A stretch of 64,000 nucleotides of DNA. Source: Oceanobacillus arenosus (GTDB lineage: Bacteria; Bacillota; Bacilli; Bacillales; Amphibacillaceae). The stretch lies in NCBI RefSeq assembly GCF_003369575.1, contig NZ_PIOC01000032.1, positions 14,972 through 78,971 on the forward strand, in the 5' to 3' direction. Below the pieces are notes generated by a model. It saw only the letters and a program-made list of their open reading frames with translations. It did no database searches and had not been told where the DNA came from. Both the position numbers and the translations under genes were made by a program. Of this stretch, positions 18,319 through 27,098 are shown in pieces (position 1 is the stretch's first letter; each line of letters opens with the position of its first letter).

Positions 18319-19158
18319 CTATAACAATGAATAAACTAATTGCTGTGTATATGCATGCTGTGGGTCCTCTAGGATTTGATCTGTTAGTCCTTCTTCAATT
18401 ATCTCCCCATTAAGCATGACAATGGTACGATCAGCAAGCATGCGGATAACTGCTAGGTCATGTGAAACGACAACCATGCTGATCCCCAATTCTCGTTGAA
18501 TTCTTTTAATCAAGTCTAAAACATTCGCCTGTACAGATAAATCAAGTCCTGTCGTCACTTCATCTAGGAAGAGGATTGGTGGATTATTGGATAATGCTTT
18601 GGCAATTTGCACCCGCTGCTGCATGCCACCCGAGAAGTTTTTTGGTGCTTCCTTCATCCGAAATAGCGGGATATGGACATTTTCCAGCAACGTTTTACCG
18701 ACTCCCTCCATTTCCGAAACATTACGATTTCCTGCTGCGATTAATTTTTCTGCAATATTGCCAATGGATGAAAAGTTCATCTTTAAGCCATGAACAGGAT
18801 TTTGATAAACCATGCCATATTTATGATTGCGAATGTAGCGTTTTTTCTGCGAGGATAGTGAGAATACATTCTGCCCATCAAGTGCAGCATCATGAATATA
18901 GGCTTCTCCCGATGTCGCATCCGCGTCAAAATATAAGCACTGCATTAATGTCGATTTTCCACTTCCGCTCTCTCCAACAATCCCAAGAATTTCACCAGGG
19001 AATAAATCAAAGGAAATATCCTGACACGCATAGACGGTGCCGCAATTCGGACAATAGTTTTTCTCTAATCCCTTGTCATGTTCTTGATTACATTGGTGGC
19101 AGCCTGGTCCAAATTGCTTTTTCAAATTACGTACGCTTAATATTGGTTCCTCATACAT
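18319..19158 (-). CDS. phnK: C-P lyase ABC-type protein PhnK with a zinc-ribbon insertion
   Basis: A 279-residue ABC ATPase that docks on the C-P lyase core. Walker A GESGSGKST is at residues 62-70; the signature is FSGGMQQR and Walker B ILFLDEVTTGLD. Between the first beta strand and Walker A is an insertion with two CxxC pairs (Cys20/23 and Cys36/39), which looks like a zinc ribbon and is absent from E. coli PhnK. Walker B carries EV where most have EP. I chose the ATG at 19158, which overlaps the phnJ stop. Confidence 0.92.
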   Translation of the reverse strand: MYEEPILSVRNLKKQFGPGCHQCNQEHDKGLEKNYCPNCGTVYACQDISFDLFPGEILGIVGESGSGKSTLMQCLYFDADATSGEAYIHDAALDGQNVFSLSSQKKRYIRNHKYGMVYQNPVHGLKMNFSSIGNIAEKLIAAGNRNVSEMEGVGKTLLENVHIPLFRMKEAPKNFSGGMQQRVQIAKALSNNPPILFLDEVTTGLDLSVQANVLDLIKRIQRELGISMVVVSHDLAVIRMLADRTIVMLNGEIIEEGLTDQILEDPQHAYTQQLVYSLL

Positions 19159-20017
19159 GGTTTTCTTCCACCTCTGCTTCCACATTCGCATTTAAGCGTT
19201 CCATGCAATAGCTTGTATCATTACACTGATAAATCGTTTCACCTGTACTATGATCGATCAATTCATCCATGAAGACATTCGTTGCTCCACATAAATGACA
19301 ATGCTTGCCTTCAAACGATTCAACGGCAAATGGATAATCATCAAAGGCGAGTGAGGCTACATCTGTGTATGGTGGTACAGCGTAAATTTTCTTTTCCCGA
19401 CCAGCCCCTAAGAGAATCAATGCTTCTGATTGATGCATTTTTGGATTATCAAATCTAGGGATTGGGCTTGGTGCCATCACATAGCGATTATTTACGTATA
19501 CGGGGTGATCTGCTCCTGTCGCTGTTTGCCCGTATTTCATAATTTGTTCAAAGAGCATCAGCCATGCCCCGCTATAATCTTCCTCAGAATGGAGGATTTT
19601 CGTCTGGTATTCTTTTGCTTCGTATGGTCTAAGCGGTTCTGGCATTGGAACTTGCAAAACTAAGATTTGCCCTTCTGTTAAGGCCACCTCTGGAATCCGG
19701 TGCCTTGATTGGATAATACTTGACTCCTGTGTCCGCTCCGTTAGCTTTACGCCGGTTGTTGCTTGCACTAATTTCTTAATACTGACCGCATTTACAGACT
19801 CATCTGCACCTTGGTCAATCACTTTCAATACGTCTTGTTTACCAATAATCGAGAGGGTAATTTGTAATCCGCCAGTACCCCAGCCACGAGCAATTGGCAT
19901 CTCTCTTGAGGCGAATGGTACTTGATAGCCTGGAATTGCAACTGCTTTTAAAATGGCACGGCGGATTTCCTTTTTCGAACCTTCATCAAAAAACGCGAAA
20001 TGTGTGTTAGTTTTCAT
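19151..20017 (-). CDS. phnJ: C-P lyase catalytic subunit PhnJ
   Basis: The radical-SAM-type subunit that breaks the carbon-phosphorus bond. The 4Fe-4S and thiyl-radical cysteines are in the exact PhnJ spacing Cx2Cx21Cx5C (Cys240, 243, 265 and 271 of 288). GYQVPFASREMP, VIDQGADESVN and PSPIPRFDNPKM are diagnostic. All catalytic cysteines are intact, so the pathway should work. It overlaps phnI upstream and phnK downstream. Confidence 0.97.
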   Translation of the reverse strand: MKTNTHFAFFDEGSKKEIRRAILKAVAIPGYQVPFASREMPIARGWGTGGLQITLSIIGKQDVLKVIDQGADESVNAVSIKKLVQATTGVKLTERTQESSIIQSRHRIPEVALTEGQILVLQVPMPEPLRPYEAKEYQTKILHSEEDYSGAWLMLFEQIMKYGQTATGADHPVYVNNRYVMAPSPIPRFDNPKMHQSEALILLGAGREKKIYAVPPYTDVASLAFDDYPFAVESFEGKHCHLCGATNVFMDELIDHSTGETIYQCNDTSYCMERLNANVEAEVEENHV

Positions 20018-21122
20018 CCTTGAATCCACCTTTCTTTACCTGACGAACACTGTCCAACTTCGATTGGAATGTTACATAATGTGGTAGCTTCAAGTGTGAA
20101 ATAAACCCTGTCGCTTCAACAGAATCAATGTGCAATAGCACAAATTCCTCATCATGTGTCGGAAACTCCGCTTCCGGATGTTCTAAACATTGGTCTAAGA
20201 TGCTCATTGCAATTGCTTTTGTTTCATTTTGCCCATAGCAAATGCCATAGCCAATTTCAAATTCCAACTCCGATTCATTCTGTTCGTTTTTCACCGTGAC
20301 CGGGACAAACGATTCTACCTCGGTCACTTTAATTTCGCCGATATAAAATTCATTTTCCTCATTTTGTTCCATTTCATTTGGATGTGCTACATAGATTGGC
20401 AAATCGCCAACACGAACTTCGCCAACTGTCGGGTGGACTTGACCATAACCACGAAGTGACGCGTAGCCTAATGAGGTGACAGCCCCTGTTTGTCCACGGG
20501 TCAATACTTGTAATCTTGCACTTCTTGATGCTGGAAAATGTAAACTCTGTTTCGTAATATCATCTGGCTTTTCATTATCCATCTCGTGTCTTTTAAATAG
20601 ACCTTCTTCACGCAAATAATCGACTACCTTAGGAAAATACTGCACTCCATCCAATGCTTTGATTTCAGCTAATTTATCTTTATAATCCCGTAACCATTGT
20701 TCGTTATGATTTTGATCCTCATCGATTAATTCAAAATCTAGTAGACGATGGGTGTAGTCGCGGGTAGCTCCGAGCAGTTGTCCACCAGGAATATCTTTAA
20801 AACTTGCGGAAATACGACGCTCCACTAACATCGATTCCGATTCGACTGTTTGACTATAATAAAGCCTTGGTAATGTGGAACGATGGGCACGCATTAAGAA
20901 AACTGCTTCTTCCATGCTGCCCTCGGCTTGCTTGATTGCGAGTGCTGCTAAAAGCGGGGAATATAAGCTACTCTCTGACATCACGTGATCAATCATCGCT
21001 TTCATCGTAGCTAATATTGTGTTGACTTCTAATATTTCTTCATCCTTTATCCGATCGTACTTCAATCGTTCAATCGAAGCCTCAATAGCGTTCGTACCGC
21101 CTTTTACCGCAACATAACCCAT
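20007..21122 (-). CDS. phnI: C-P lyase nucleosidase subunit PhnI
   Basis: A 371-residue core subunit; PhnI displaces adenine from ATP with the phosphonate. The start MGYVAVKGGTNAIEAS and the stretch EGLFKRHEMDNEKPDDITK are typical. The ATG at 21122 overlaps the phnH stop (TAATG), which argues against the upstream in-frame start. Confidence 0.95.
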   Translation of the reverse strand: MGYVAVKGGTNAIEASIERLKYDRIKDEEILEVNTILATMKAMIDHVMSESSLYSPLLAALAIKQAEGSMEEAVFLMRAHRSTLPRLYYSQTVESESMLVERRISASFKDIPGGQLLGATRDYTHRLLDFELIDEDQNHNEQWLRDYKDKLAEIKALDGVQYFPKVVDYLREEGLFKRHEMDNEKPDDITKQSLHFPASRSARLQVLTRGQTGAVTSLGYASLRGYGQVHPTVGEVRVGDLPIYVAHPNEMEQNEENEFYIGEIKVTEVESFVPVTVKNEQNESELEFEIGYGICYGQNETKAIAMSILDQCLEHPEAEFPTHDEEFVLLHIDSVEATGFISHLKLPHYVTFQSKLDSVRQVKKGGFKDEN

Positions 21123-21718
21123 TATTCCACCTCCAGTATTACCACAGAAGTCGTTCGGGGAACACAAGCCAATTGTGCTTGTTCATCTATAAAAATGAAG
21201 TCAATCCCTAATGGATATTCGCTGGCTCGTTCATTTCGTGTCTGCCATATTTCCGGTGTTAGCCCTACTTGGAGCTGTGCTTCCTGTTTAATACCGGGTC
21301 CTGTTAATGTAAGTTCCGCTTCTTTTGCTATCAAGGGACTCTCAATTATCCAGGTTGCGGAATGTTGTGGATCAAGTAAATTACCGTTTTTGCAACGCTC
21401 CATCGCTTCTATAATGGAGGCTTCTGTATCATCTTGCAAAACAATCACAAAATCCGCTTCCGTAATGGCTGCATATTTTGCTAAGGTATATTCTGAAATT
21501 TTTTCAATCAATTCCTGATTTTTCTCGGATAGAATATGAAATGTTACCTCAGCGTCTAGTAATGTCATCACGCTTAGAAATGTTGCCCGATAGCAAGGAA
21601 GCTTATATTCCACTCGCTCTGCAATCTCGCGAATCGATGAAATCGTGCCTGGGCGTGACATACTTTGTAATAATTTCCTGTAAACCTGCTGCATATCATG
21701 TACTTGATCAATCGCCAT
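21122..21718 (-). CDS. phnH: C-P lyase core subunit PhnH
   Basis: A 198-residue structural subunit of the PhnGHIJ core complex. The opening VHDMQQVYRKLLQSMSRPGT and the C-terminal GIDFIFI are PhnH features. GGAGTG precedes the start, and it is stop-start coupled to phnI. Confidence 0.93.
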   Translation of the reverse strand: MAIDQVHDMQQVYRKLLQSMSRPGTISSIREIAERVEYKLPCYRATFLSVMTLLDAEVTFHILSEKNQELIEKISEYTLAKYAAITEADFVIVLQDDTEASIIEAMERCKNGNLLDPQHSATWIIESPLIAKEAELTLTGPGIKQEAQLQVGLTPEIWQTRNERASEYPLGIDFIFIDEQAQLACVPRTTSVVILEVE

Positions 21719-21741
21719 TTTTTCACTCCTATCTGACTTTA

Positions 21742-22167
21742 TTAAACGTCCATCGTTTCAAAATTAACCTTGGTTTCAAATAACTCTGCTTGTTCTTTCG
21801 CGCGTTTATTTATCACCTGTTGCTCTGCTCTCTGCAACTGTGAATTCCATTCCATTGTCTCTGGCAGGTTCGCTTTATATGCCGCATCAATTATCGCTAA
21901 ATGCCTCGCAAGCTCATCCTGCATCCCTACGACAATCCCTATGCCAATTTGATTATTTATCTCAACTTTTGCTTCGGTTACAAGTACTTCACCAATATAA
22001 AAAAGAGAATTCTTTGCTGATTCGCGCATCTTAACCATCGTTAAGCCATAATGTGGAGCAACAATTTCCTGACAGTTATAGTTTTGAATAATCGATTCTG
22101 CGAAATCCTTCGCTAAACGGTGATCACTTTGAATGAGAATCTGAGTTCTTTTTCGTCTTTTCATCAT
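21742..22167 (-). CDS. phnG: C-P lyase core subunit PhnG
   Basis: A 141-residue small core subunit. GLTMVKMRESAKNSLFYIGE, VTEAKVEI and the GIGIVVG...ARHLAIIDAAYK segment identify it. AAGGAGGG with 8-base spacing selects the first of two adjacent ATG codons. It is the first gene of the C-P lyase structural operon, separated from phnF by a strong terminator. Confidence 0.93.
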   Translation of the reverse strand: MMKRRKRTQILIQSDHRLAKDFAESIIQNYNCQEIVAPHYGLTMVKMRESAKNSLFYIGEVLVTEAKVEINNQIGIGIVVGMQDELARHLAIIDAAYKANLPETMEWNSQLQRAEQQVINKRAKEQAELFETKVNFETMDV

Positions 22168-22185
22168 TCGATACACCCTCCTTCA

Positions 22186-22273
22186 TTTAGAAAACTAAGG
22201 TTCAACCAAGCATTTATTTAGATGACAGCCTTAGTTGCACTTACCTGACAAGACTAGCTTAACTTGTCGCCAA
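22186..22273. repeat. dispersed repeat and long hairpin in the phnG leader
   Basis: 22186-22243 is the second copy of the 55-bp repeat found before potA. It runs into an imperfect hairpin (GCACTT...GACAAG at one side, CTTGTC...AAGTGC at the other, 22230-22273) that the phnG transcript would contain. Its role as attenuator or passive repeat is open. Confidence 0.5.
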
Positions 22274-22370
22274 GTGCTTGTGTTTTAAGAAAAGGTAAAG
22301 TATATGTAAAGAAAATTAATAAAACGTGCTCGGGCAGTGCCTGTCAGTCCCAGAGTTTTGTCGAAAGTCA

Positions 22371-22413
22371 AAAAAACAGATAAGCAGCCCAAATCTAAGG
22401 GACAGCTTATCTG
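22371..22413 (-). terminator. terminator between phnF and phnG
   Basis: A 9-bp stem CAGATAAGC/GCTTATCTG, with a further inner AGCCC-type pairing, is followed on the minus strand by TTTTTTTG. It begins immediately after the phnF stop codon, so phnF and phnG-L are separate transcription units. Confidence 0.88.
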
Positions 22414-22414
22414 T

Positions 22415-23146
22415 TCAATCCATCGTTATATCATATTTAAATTTATCACTACGATATAAGATTTTCGTATGTTCTAAAACCTGCTTCGATTCTATATCGA
22501 TGCAATCACTTTCAACTTTAATGAGCGGTACCATGCTTTTGCATGAGAGAAGTTGCTGTTCTTTTGAAGTCGGGAACGTGATACTCAGCATCGTTTTACG
22601 GCTGGTAAAATCGCTAAATCCTTGTTTTCGATAATACGCAAACATCGATTCAATTTCTGGACCATCCTCCTTAATTTCTGGAAAGCTGGATTCATTTACA
22701 TATGAATTGTGGATTGCAATTGGTTCACCATTTATATAACGCAAGCGTCCAATTCGGTACACCGAATCATGCTCATCTGCATTTAATTTCTGATAAACCT
22801 CCATTTCATAGTCCATTTTTTCACAGTAGATATTGCTCGTCATTAGGTCATAGCCCATTTGATTCATCTTATCCGTAAAACTAATTCTCCCTGTTAAGCT
22901 CAATTGAATTGGAATCGATGCCTCTTTTACGTAACGCCCTTTTCCTTGCTTTGAATAGATATATCCACGTTCTTCAAATTTCGTTAATGCATTCCTTACT
23001 GTCATCCTTGGGACGCGATATTCATCCGCCAACTCATTTTCGGAGGGTAGCTTTTCCCCTGGACTTAGCTTCCGCTTAACAATTCTATCCATCATATCAT
23101 CAATGATTCGGCTTTCCTCATCTATCGAAATAACAACAACCTCCAT
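22415..23146 (-). CDS. phnF: GntR/HutC-family regulator of the phosphonate operon (PhnF)
   Basis: A 243-residue regulator. The winged helix is at residues 10-75 (LPSENELADEYRVPRMTVRNALTKFEERG, split here by position) and the UTRA effector domain follows from about 90. Such PhnF proteins control phn operons, probably by sensing a phosphonate or a pathway intermediate. It lies at the head of the locus, facing the structural genes with its own terminator. Confidence 0.88.
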   Translation of the reverse strand: MEVVVISIDEESRIIDDMMDRIVKRKLSPGEKLPSENELADEYRVPRMTVRNALTKFEERGYIYSKQGKGRYVKEASIPIQLSLTGRISFTDKMNQMGYDLMTSNIYCEKMDYEMEVYQKLNADEHDSVYRIGRLRYINGEPIAIHNSYVNESSFPEIKEDGPEIESMFAYYRKQGFSDFTSRKTMLSITFPTSKEQQLLSCKSMVPLIKVESDCIDIESKQVLEHTKILYRSDKFKYDITMD

Positions 23147-23280
23147 ATCTTCACATCAATATATATGCGATGTTCCTATTCTTATTATAATCCAAATTCC
23201 CCTTAGGAAGGAAATCCATCAATTATGACCAATGATATAAAATAAGATATAATTGCATAAAAAACGAAGGAGCTGGCAAA

Positions 23281-23727
23281 ATGAACCGATTAAATTTAAT
23301 AACCCTAGGTGTAAAGGACATGGTAAAGTCCCTTCGATTTTACCGCGATGGGCTTGGATTTGAAGTAGTTGTACATGGTGATGAAACAAATCCGGACGTA
23401 ATTTTCTTTAATAATGGTGGGACAAAAATATCGCTATTCCCGATCGAAAACTTAGCAAAGGATATCGATGAATCTAACCCGCCAGCAGTAACTGATGGTT
23501 TTAGCGGAATTGCGCTTGCATATAATGGCAAATCGAAAGAAGAGGTAGATGAGGTATTTGCATTAGCAGAAAAAGCTGGTGCAAAGATTGTTAAGAAGCC
23601 AGAAGTGGTTTTCTGGGGCGGCTATAGCGGATACTTTCAAGATCCAAATGGATTCTATTGGGAGGTAGCATTTGGAGAAGATTGGGCATTCGATGAGAAT
23701 GATATGTTAATTGTAACGGAAAATTAA
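23281..23727 (+). CDS. VOC-fold (glyoxalase/bleomycin resistance-like) protein
   Basis: A 148-residue vicinal-oxygen-chelate protein with the two beta-alpha-beta-beta-beta modules (LITLGVKDMVKSLRFYRDGL and GYSGYFQDPNGFYWEVAF). Members use a metal for isomerisation, ring opening or drug binding; the substrate cannot be told. GAAGGAG precedes the ATG. It is a single gene divergent from phnF. Confidence 0.88.
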   Translation: MNRLNLITLGVKDMVKSLRFYRDGLGFEVVVHGDETNPDVIFFNNGGTKISLFPIENLAKDIDESNPPAVTDGFSGIALAYNGKSKEEVDEVFALAEKAGAKIVKKPEVVFWGGYSGYFQDPNGFYWEVAFGEDWAFDENDMLIVTEN

Positions 23728-23803
23728 TCCATTCTTACTGGGAGTGGTATTATGAGCCATCAATCATATATATAGAGTAAACGGATTCTATGGAGGTGAT
23801 AGG

Positions 23804-24139
23804 ATGGCACTTTGGATTGATATTTCAGTTAGTAAACATCAGCTAAAGCTTTACGATGCAAGCACATTGCTTAAGGAGTATCCAATTGCAATTGGGAAGA
23901 TACTGACACCTACACCAACAGGGAATTACATGATTTCTAACAAAGAGGAAAATCCTGGAGGACCCTTTGGAGTATTGTGGATGGGCTTATCCAAGCCACA
24001 TTACGGGATACATGGCACTAACGATCCATCCTCAATTGGGAAATCTGTTTCACATGGCTGTATTAGAATGCAGAACGATGATGTGGTAGAACTATCGAAC
24101 ATGGTTCCACTTGGCACAAATGTCTATATTCATCCTTAA
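23804..24139 (+). CDS. short L,D-transpeptidase (YkuD domain)
   Basis: A 111-residue stand-alone YkuD domain. The catalytic motif SHGCIRM is intact (Cys86, His84) and HYGIHGTN is the conserved upstream histidine element. Unlike B. subtilis YkuD it has no LysM domain and no signal peptide, so how it reaches peptidoglycan is unclear. It may act during sporulation inside the mother cell, as some short family members may. TGGAGGTGATAGG supports the start. Confidence 0.88.
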   Translation: MALWIDISVSKHQLKLYDASTLLKEYPIAIGKILTPTPTGNYMISNKEENPGGPFGVLWMGLSKPHYGIHGTNDPSSIGKSVSHGCIRMQNDDVVELSNMVPLGTNVYIHP

Positions 24140-24386
24140 TAATAGAGAATTTTAAGATAAAAAATCAAATTGAAAAATAATAGGTTGTGACACCTCATTA
24201 CTTTCTAACTAGCTTTAGCTGCTATCATTTTCCAAATGATGATAGTAGTCCTAGCTTTCTGGCTGGTATAGGAAAAAGATAGTATGAATATTTCGATTTG
24301 TTAAAAAACATTTACATGCATGTAATCTCCTATTAAAAGAGGTAGCTTATAATGAAGGGGTACCAAAATTGTTAGGAGAGGTGATC

Positions 24387-24584
24387 ATGTTGAAGATTAA
24401 GAAATTAACATTAGCAACAATGGGGGCAATCCTTTCTACTGGTCTATTGTTTGGATGTGCGGCTGGAGACGAAGAAGATCCGGCAACAGGCGAACCTACC
24501 GAAGAACAAGATAACACAGAGGATGGTACTGGAGAAGAAGTACCTGAAGATGGTGCTGATGCAGAAGAAGGTACTGAAGGTTAA
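24387..24584 (+). CDS. small acidic lipoprotein
   Basis: A 65-residue protein. The signal peptide ends in LLFGC (Cys24), and the mature part is a disordered Glu/Asp/Gly/Thr-rich tail. I chose the ATG at 24387, just after GGAGAGGTGATC. The function is unknown; short acidic lipoproteins like this are common in Bacillaceae. A terminator follows. Confidence 0.75.
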   Translation: MLKIKKLTLATMGAILSTGLLFGCAAGDEEDPATGEPTEEQDNTEDGTGEEVPEDGADAEEGTEG

Positions 24585-24606
24585 ACTTAATGAAATAAGA
24601 ATTTGG

Positions 24607-24634
24607 AAGCCTCCGCTTTTATTAGCGGAGGCTT
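24607..24634. terminator. terminator between lipoprotein and UPF0210 genes
   Basis: A perfect 11-bp stem AAGCCTCCGCT/AGCGGAGGCTT followed by TAAT on the plus strand. It lies between two convergent genes and probably serves both. Confidence 0.8.
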
Positions 24635-24671
24635 TAATAGCCTTTCTTACAATCAAAGAGAGAAAGCCGTC

Positions 24672-26033
24672 TTAATTAATCAATGCCTGCAACGGAGCTG
24701 CGATTCTTCCACCGCGTTTAATGAATTTTTCTGAGCTATATGGATTTACACCCATAACAGGAGCACGACCAAGAAGTCCGCCAAACTCTACCATTTCGCC
24801 TTCTTCCTTTCCAGGAACAGGGATAACCCTTACTGCAGTCGTCTTTTTATTTATCATACCAATTGCCGCTTCATCCGCTATAATCGCAGACAAGGTAGCA
24901 GGTGTTACATTGCCAGTTAATGCAATCATATCAAGGCCGACTGAACAGACACAGGTCATTGCCTCTAATTTTGGAAGCGTTAAGGAGTTATCAGTAATCC
25001 CGCGAATCATGCCATTATCCTCGCTGACAGGAATAAATGCGCCGCTCAGTCCGCCGACAAATGAGCTAGCCATTCCCCCGCCTTTTTTCACTGCATCATT
25101 CATTAATGCTAGTGCTGCAATTGTTCCATGTGTCCCAACACGTTCAAGGCCAATCTCTTCTAGGATTTCGGCGACACTATCATTCATTGCATTCGTTGGC
25201 GCTAGAGATAAATCAACGATTCCGAATGGGATTTGGAGGCGCTCGGCAACCACTCTACCGATTAATTCCCCTGCTCTTGTAATCTTAAAAGCTGTTTTCT
25301 TAATAATCTCTGATACGTCGCTAAGGTTTGCATCATCGTGTCGCTTTAGTGCGCTTAGCACAACACCTGGTCCACTTACACCAACATTGATAACAGCTTC
25401 ACCCTCACCAGCACCGTGGAATGCCCCTGCCATAAACGGATTATCCTCTACTGGATTACAGAAGACTACTAGTTTCGCACATGCTAAACCGTTTTGATTT
25501 TTGGTCCGTTCTGCGGCTTCCTTAATGATTACTCCCATTTTTGCAACAGCATCCATGTTAATTCCCGCTCTAGTCGTACCAATGGAAACGGAGGCACAAA
25601 CTCGCTCCGTAACACTTAATGCCTCTGGCAGAGCCTCAAGCAATGTCTCGTCACCCTTCGTCATACCCTTGTGAACGAGTGCAGAATAGCCGCCAATAAA
25701 ATCTACTCCAAGCTTAATTGCAGTCTTATCCAACGTTCTTGCTATTTCAATTGCTTGTTCCTTTGTAGCATTTCCTAGAATCTCTGCAATTGGTGTGATC
25801 GAAATCCGCTTATTAATAATTGGAATCCCGTATTCCCTTTCTACCGCTTCAGCAACTTCCTTTAGCCTCCCGGCATATCGGGTAATTTTGTTATAAACAT
25901 TTTGCTTGAGGTTGTCGAAATTAGCATCTGCACAATCTTGCAGACTAATTCCCATTGTAACGGTACGAATATCTAAATTCTCCATCTGAATCATTCGTAT
26001 TGTTTCGATCATTTCATTATGTGCAATGTCCAT
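24672..26033 (-). CDS. UPF0210 (DUF711, PFL-family) protein
   Basis: A 453-residue cytosolic protein of the UPF0210 family. It is related in name to pyruvate formate-lyase-like proteins but has no proven activity. [18 protein letters not shown] and the Gly-rich C-terminal half ([17 protein letters not shown]) are family hallmarks, and the length is normal. It forms a two-gene operon with the ACT protein upstream, 19 bp away, a pairing conserved in many Firmicutes. Confidence 0.9.
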   Translation of the reverse strand: MDIAHNEMIETIRMIQMENLDIRTVTMGISLQDCADANFDNLKQNVYNKITRYAGRLKEVAEAVEREYGIPIINKRISITPIAEILGNATKEQAIEIARTLDKTAIKLGVDFIGGYSALVHKGMTKGDETLLEALPEALSVTERVCASVSIGTTRAGINMDAVAKMGVIIKEAAERTKNQNGLACAKLVVFCNPVEDNPFMAGAFHGAGEGEAVINVGVSGPGVVLSALKRHDDANLSDVSEIIKKTAFKITRAGELIGRVVAERLQIPFGIVDLSLAPTNAMNDSVAEILEEIGLERVGTHGTIAALALMNDAVKKGGGMASSFVGGLSGAFIPVSEDNGMIRGITDNSLTLPKLEAMTCVCSVGLDMIALTGNVTPATLSAIIADEAAIGMINKKTTAVRVIPVPGKEEGEMVEFGGLLGRAPVMGVNPYSSEKFIKRGGRIAAPLQALIN

Positions 26034-26051
26034 TTCAAAACCTCCTGATTA

Positions 26052-26327
26052 TTATACCCGGTGCATCGCTTGGAAAATTTCCTCAAGCTGAATATTAATT
26101 TTTAAACCAAGATCATCTCCTAAATGATTAAGCTGATCCTGTAACTGGTCGAGATCCTCTCGTCCAGCCACATCTACAATCATCATCATTGTAAAGAAGT
26201 CTTGAAGAATTGTTTGGCTAATATCTAGAATATTAATCTGATTATCCGCTAATATATTGGTTACCTTTGCAATAATCCCGACTTGGTCCTTACCAATCAC
26301 ACTTACAACCGCATGTCTTTCCGTCAT
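26052..26327 (-). CDS. ACT-domain protein (UPF0237)
   Basis: A single ACT domain of 91 residues, the amino-acid-binding module found in feedback-controlled enzymes and in the glycine-responsive regulator GcvR. The start HAVVSVIGKDQVGIIAKVT is typical. I chose the ATG at 26327 after GAGGTGATCAGG. A glycine riboswitch lies about 500 bp upstream on the same strand with no gene between, which suggests glycine as the controlling metabolite. Confidence 0.9.
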   Translation of the reverse strand: MTERHAVVSVIGKDQVGIIAKVTNILADNQINILDISQTILQDFFTMMMIVDVAGREDLDQLQDQLNHLGDDLGLKINIQLEEIFQAMHRV

Positions 26328-26439
26328 CCTGATCACCTCTTAAAAATATTTATAAAAAAGTTACTTTCTAATTATTGATGCTTACTCAAATGAATATTGA
26401 TATTTAGTTGTTGATGAAAACTTTGGACTAGTTTAGTGC

Positions 26440-26585
26440 TAAGGGCTCTCAGGCCGCTCGCTCCAGAAATACACTACGCTTTTCGCGGGGAGCTGGTGAG
26501 CCAACTCGCGCTATCGCGCTTCATTGTCTCACCTAGGCTCTTCTTCCCGCAGAAGTCTCCGTGTATTTCTTCCGCTGGGATTGTG
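26440..26585. repeat. palindromic GC-rich intergenic repeat
   Basis: About 145 bp closely matching 58739-58892. It opens with GGCTCTCAGGCCGCTCGCTCC, has AAATACAC near one end and GTGTATTT near the other, and a GCGGGGAGCTGGTGAGCC / TCTCACCTAGGCTC centre. The ends are inverted repeats, so a long cruciform or RNA hairpin is possible. It lies between the glycine riboswitch and the ACT gene. Confidence 0.7.
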
Positions 26586-26769
26586 AAAAACCACATATAA
26601 AAGAGTTACTTACCACTGACAATCGACGTTAGACGTAAATAGAAGTAAAGGAGTGAAACTCACGTGTGAACAGCAACTACTGTCTAGATTTGAAATCAAA
26701 ATTGTCACTATTCCGCTATTTATCTAAATACCAACAAACAAATACAAATGAGCTTTAAAAATAAAAAAA

Positions 26770-26794
26770 CGAGATTGGAATCGATCCAATCTCG
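26770..26794 (-). terminator. terminator of the single glycine riboswitch
   Basis: A perfect 10-bp stem CGAGATTGGA/TCCAATCTCG with a 5-base loop, followed on the minus strand by TTTTTTTATTTTT. It lies just downstream of the aptamer and is likely the expression platform. A second AT-rich hairpin (about 26805-26840) that overlaps the 3' edge of the aptamer could be the competing structure. Confidence 0.88.
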
Positions 26795-26835
26795 GTAGAT
26801 GTAAGAATAACATACATAAAAATATGTATACGTTA

Positions 26836-26912
26836 CTCTTCCGTCCTTTTGCCTGAGATTATGAATCCTTCGGCGCCGCAAATTGCGATCTCTTCAGAAG
26901 TTGCTCCCATTA
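26836..26912 (-). ncRNA. glycine riboswitch, single aptamer
   Basis: On the minus strand the conserved glycine-aptamer pieces appear in order: GGGAGCAACTTCTGAAGAGA, GCGCCGAAGGATTC, and CTCAGGCAAAAGGACGGAAG. Only one aptamer is seen. A sigma-A-like promoter lies about 50 bp upstream and a terminator 40 bp downstream. The next gene on this strand is the ACT-UPF0210 pair. Confidence 0.88.
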
Positions 26913-26960
26913 TAGTTTTATCCATAATGCTCATCGCGTATTTAATTAAAAGATAGGATT

Positions 26961-26989
26961 ATCTTAGCAATTAACAGTGAAATGGTCAA
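26961..26989 (-). promoter_or_regulatory. probable promoter of the glycine riboswitch RNA
   Basis: On the minus strand TTGACC (26984-26989), 17 bp, then TAAGAT (26961-26966). The spacing and position before the aptamer fit a sigma-A promoter. Confidence 0.65.
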
Positions 26990-27098
26990 TAGGTGATTTC
27001 TATATTAGTGTTTGTGTATTAGTGTCGACATTACATCAGGACAGTGGTTTATAGCCCACTGTTCCTTAATATTGTCCTTTGAACATGCACTATAATGT

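Noticed and set aside
26836..26912. Riboswitch read on the plus strand, controlling a rightward gene
   Set aside because: The conserved glycine-aptamer motifs, promoter and T-tract are all on the minus strand.
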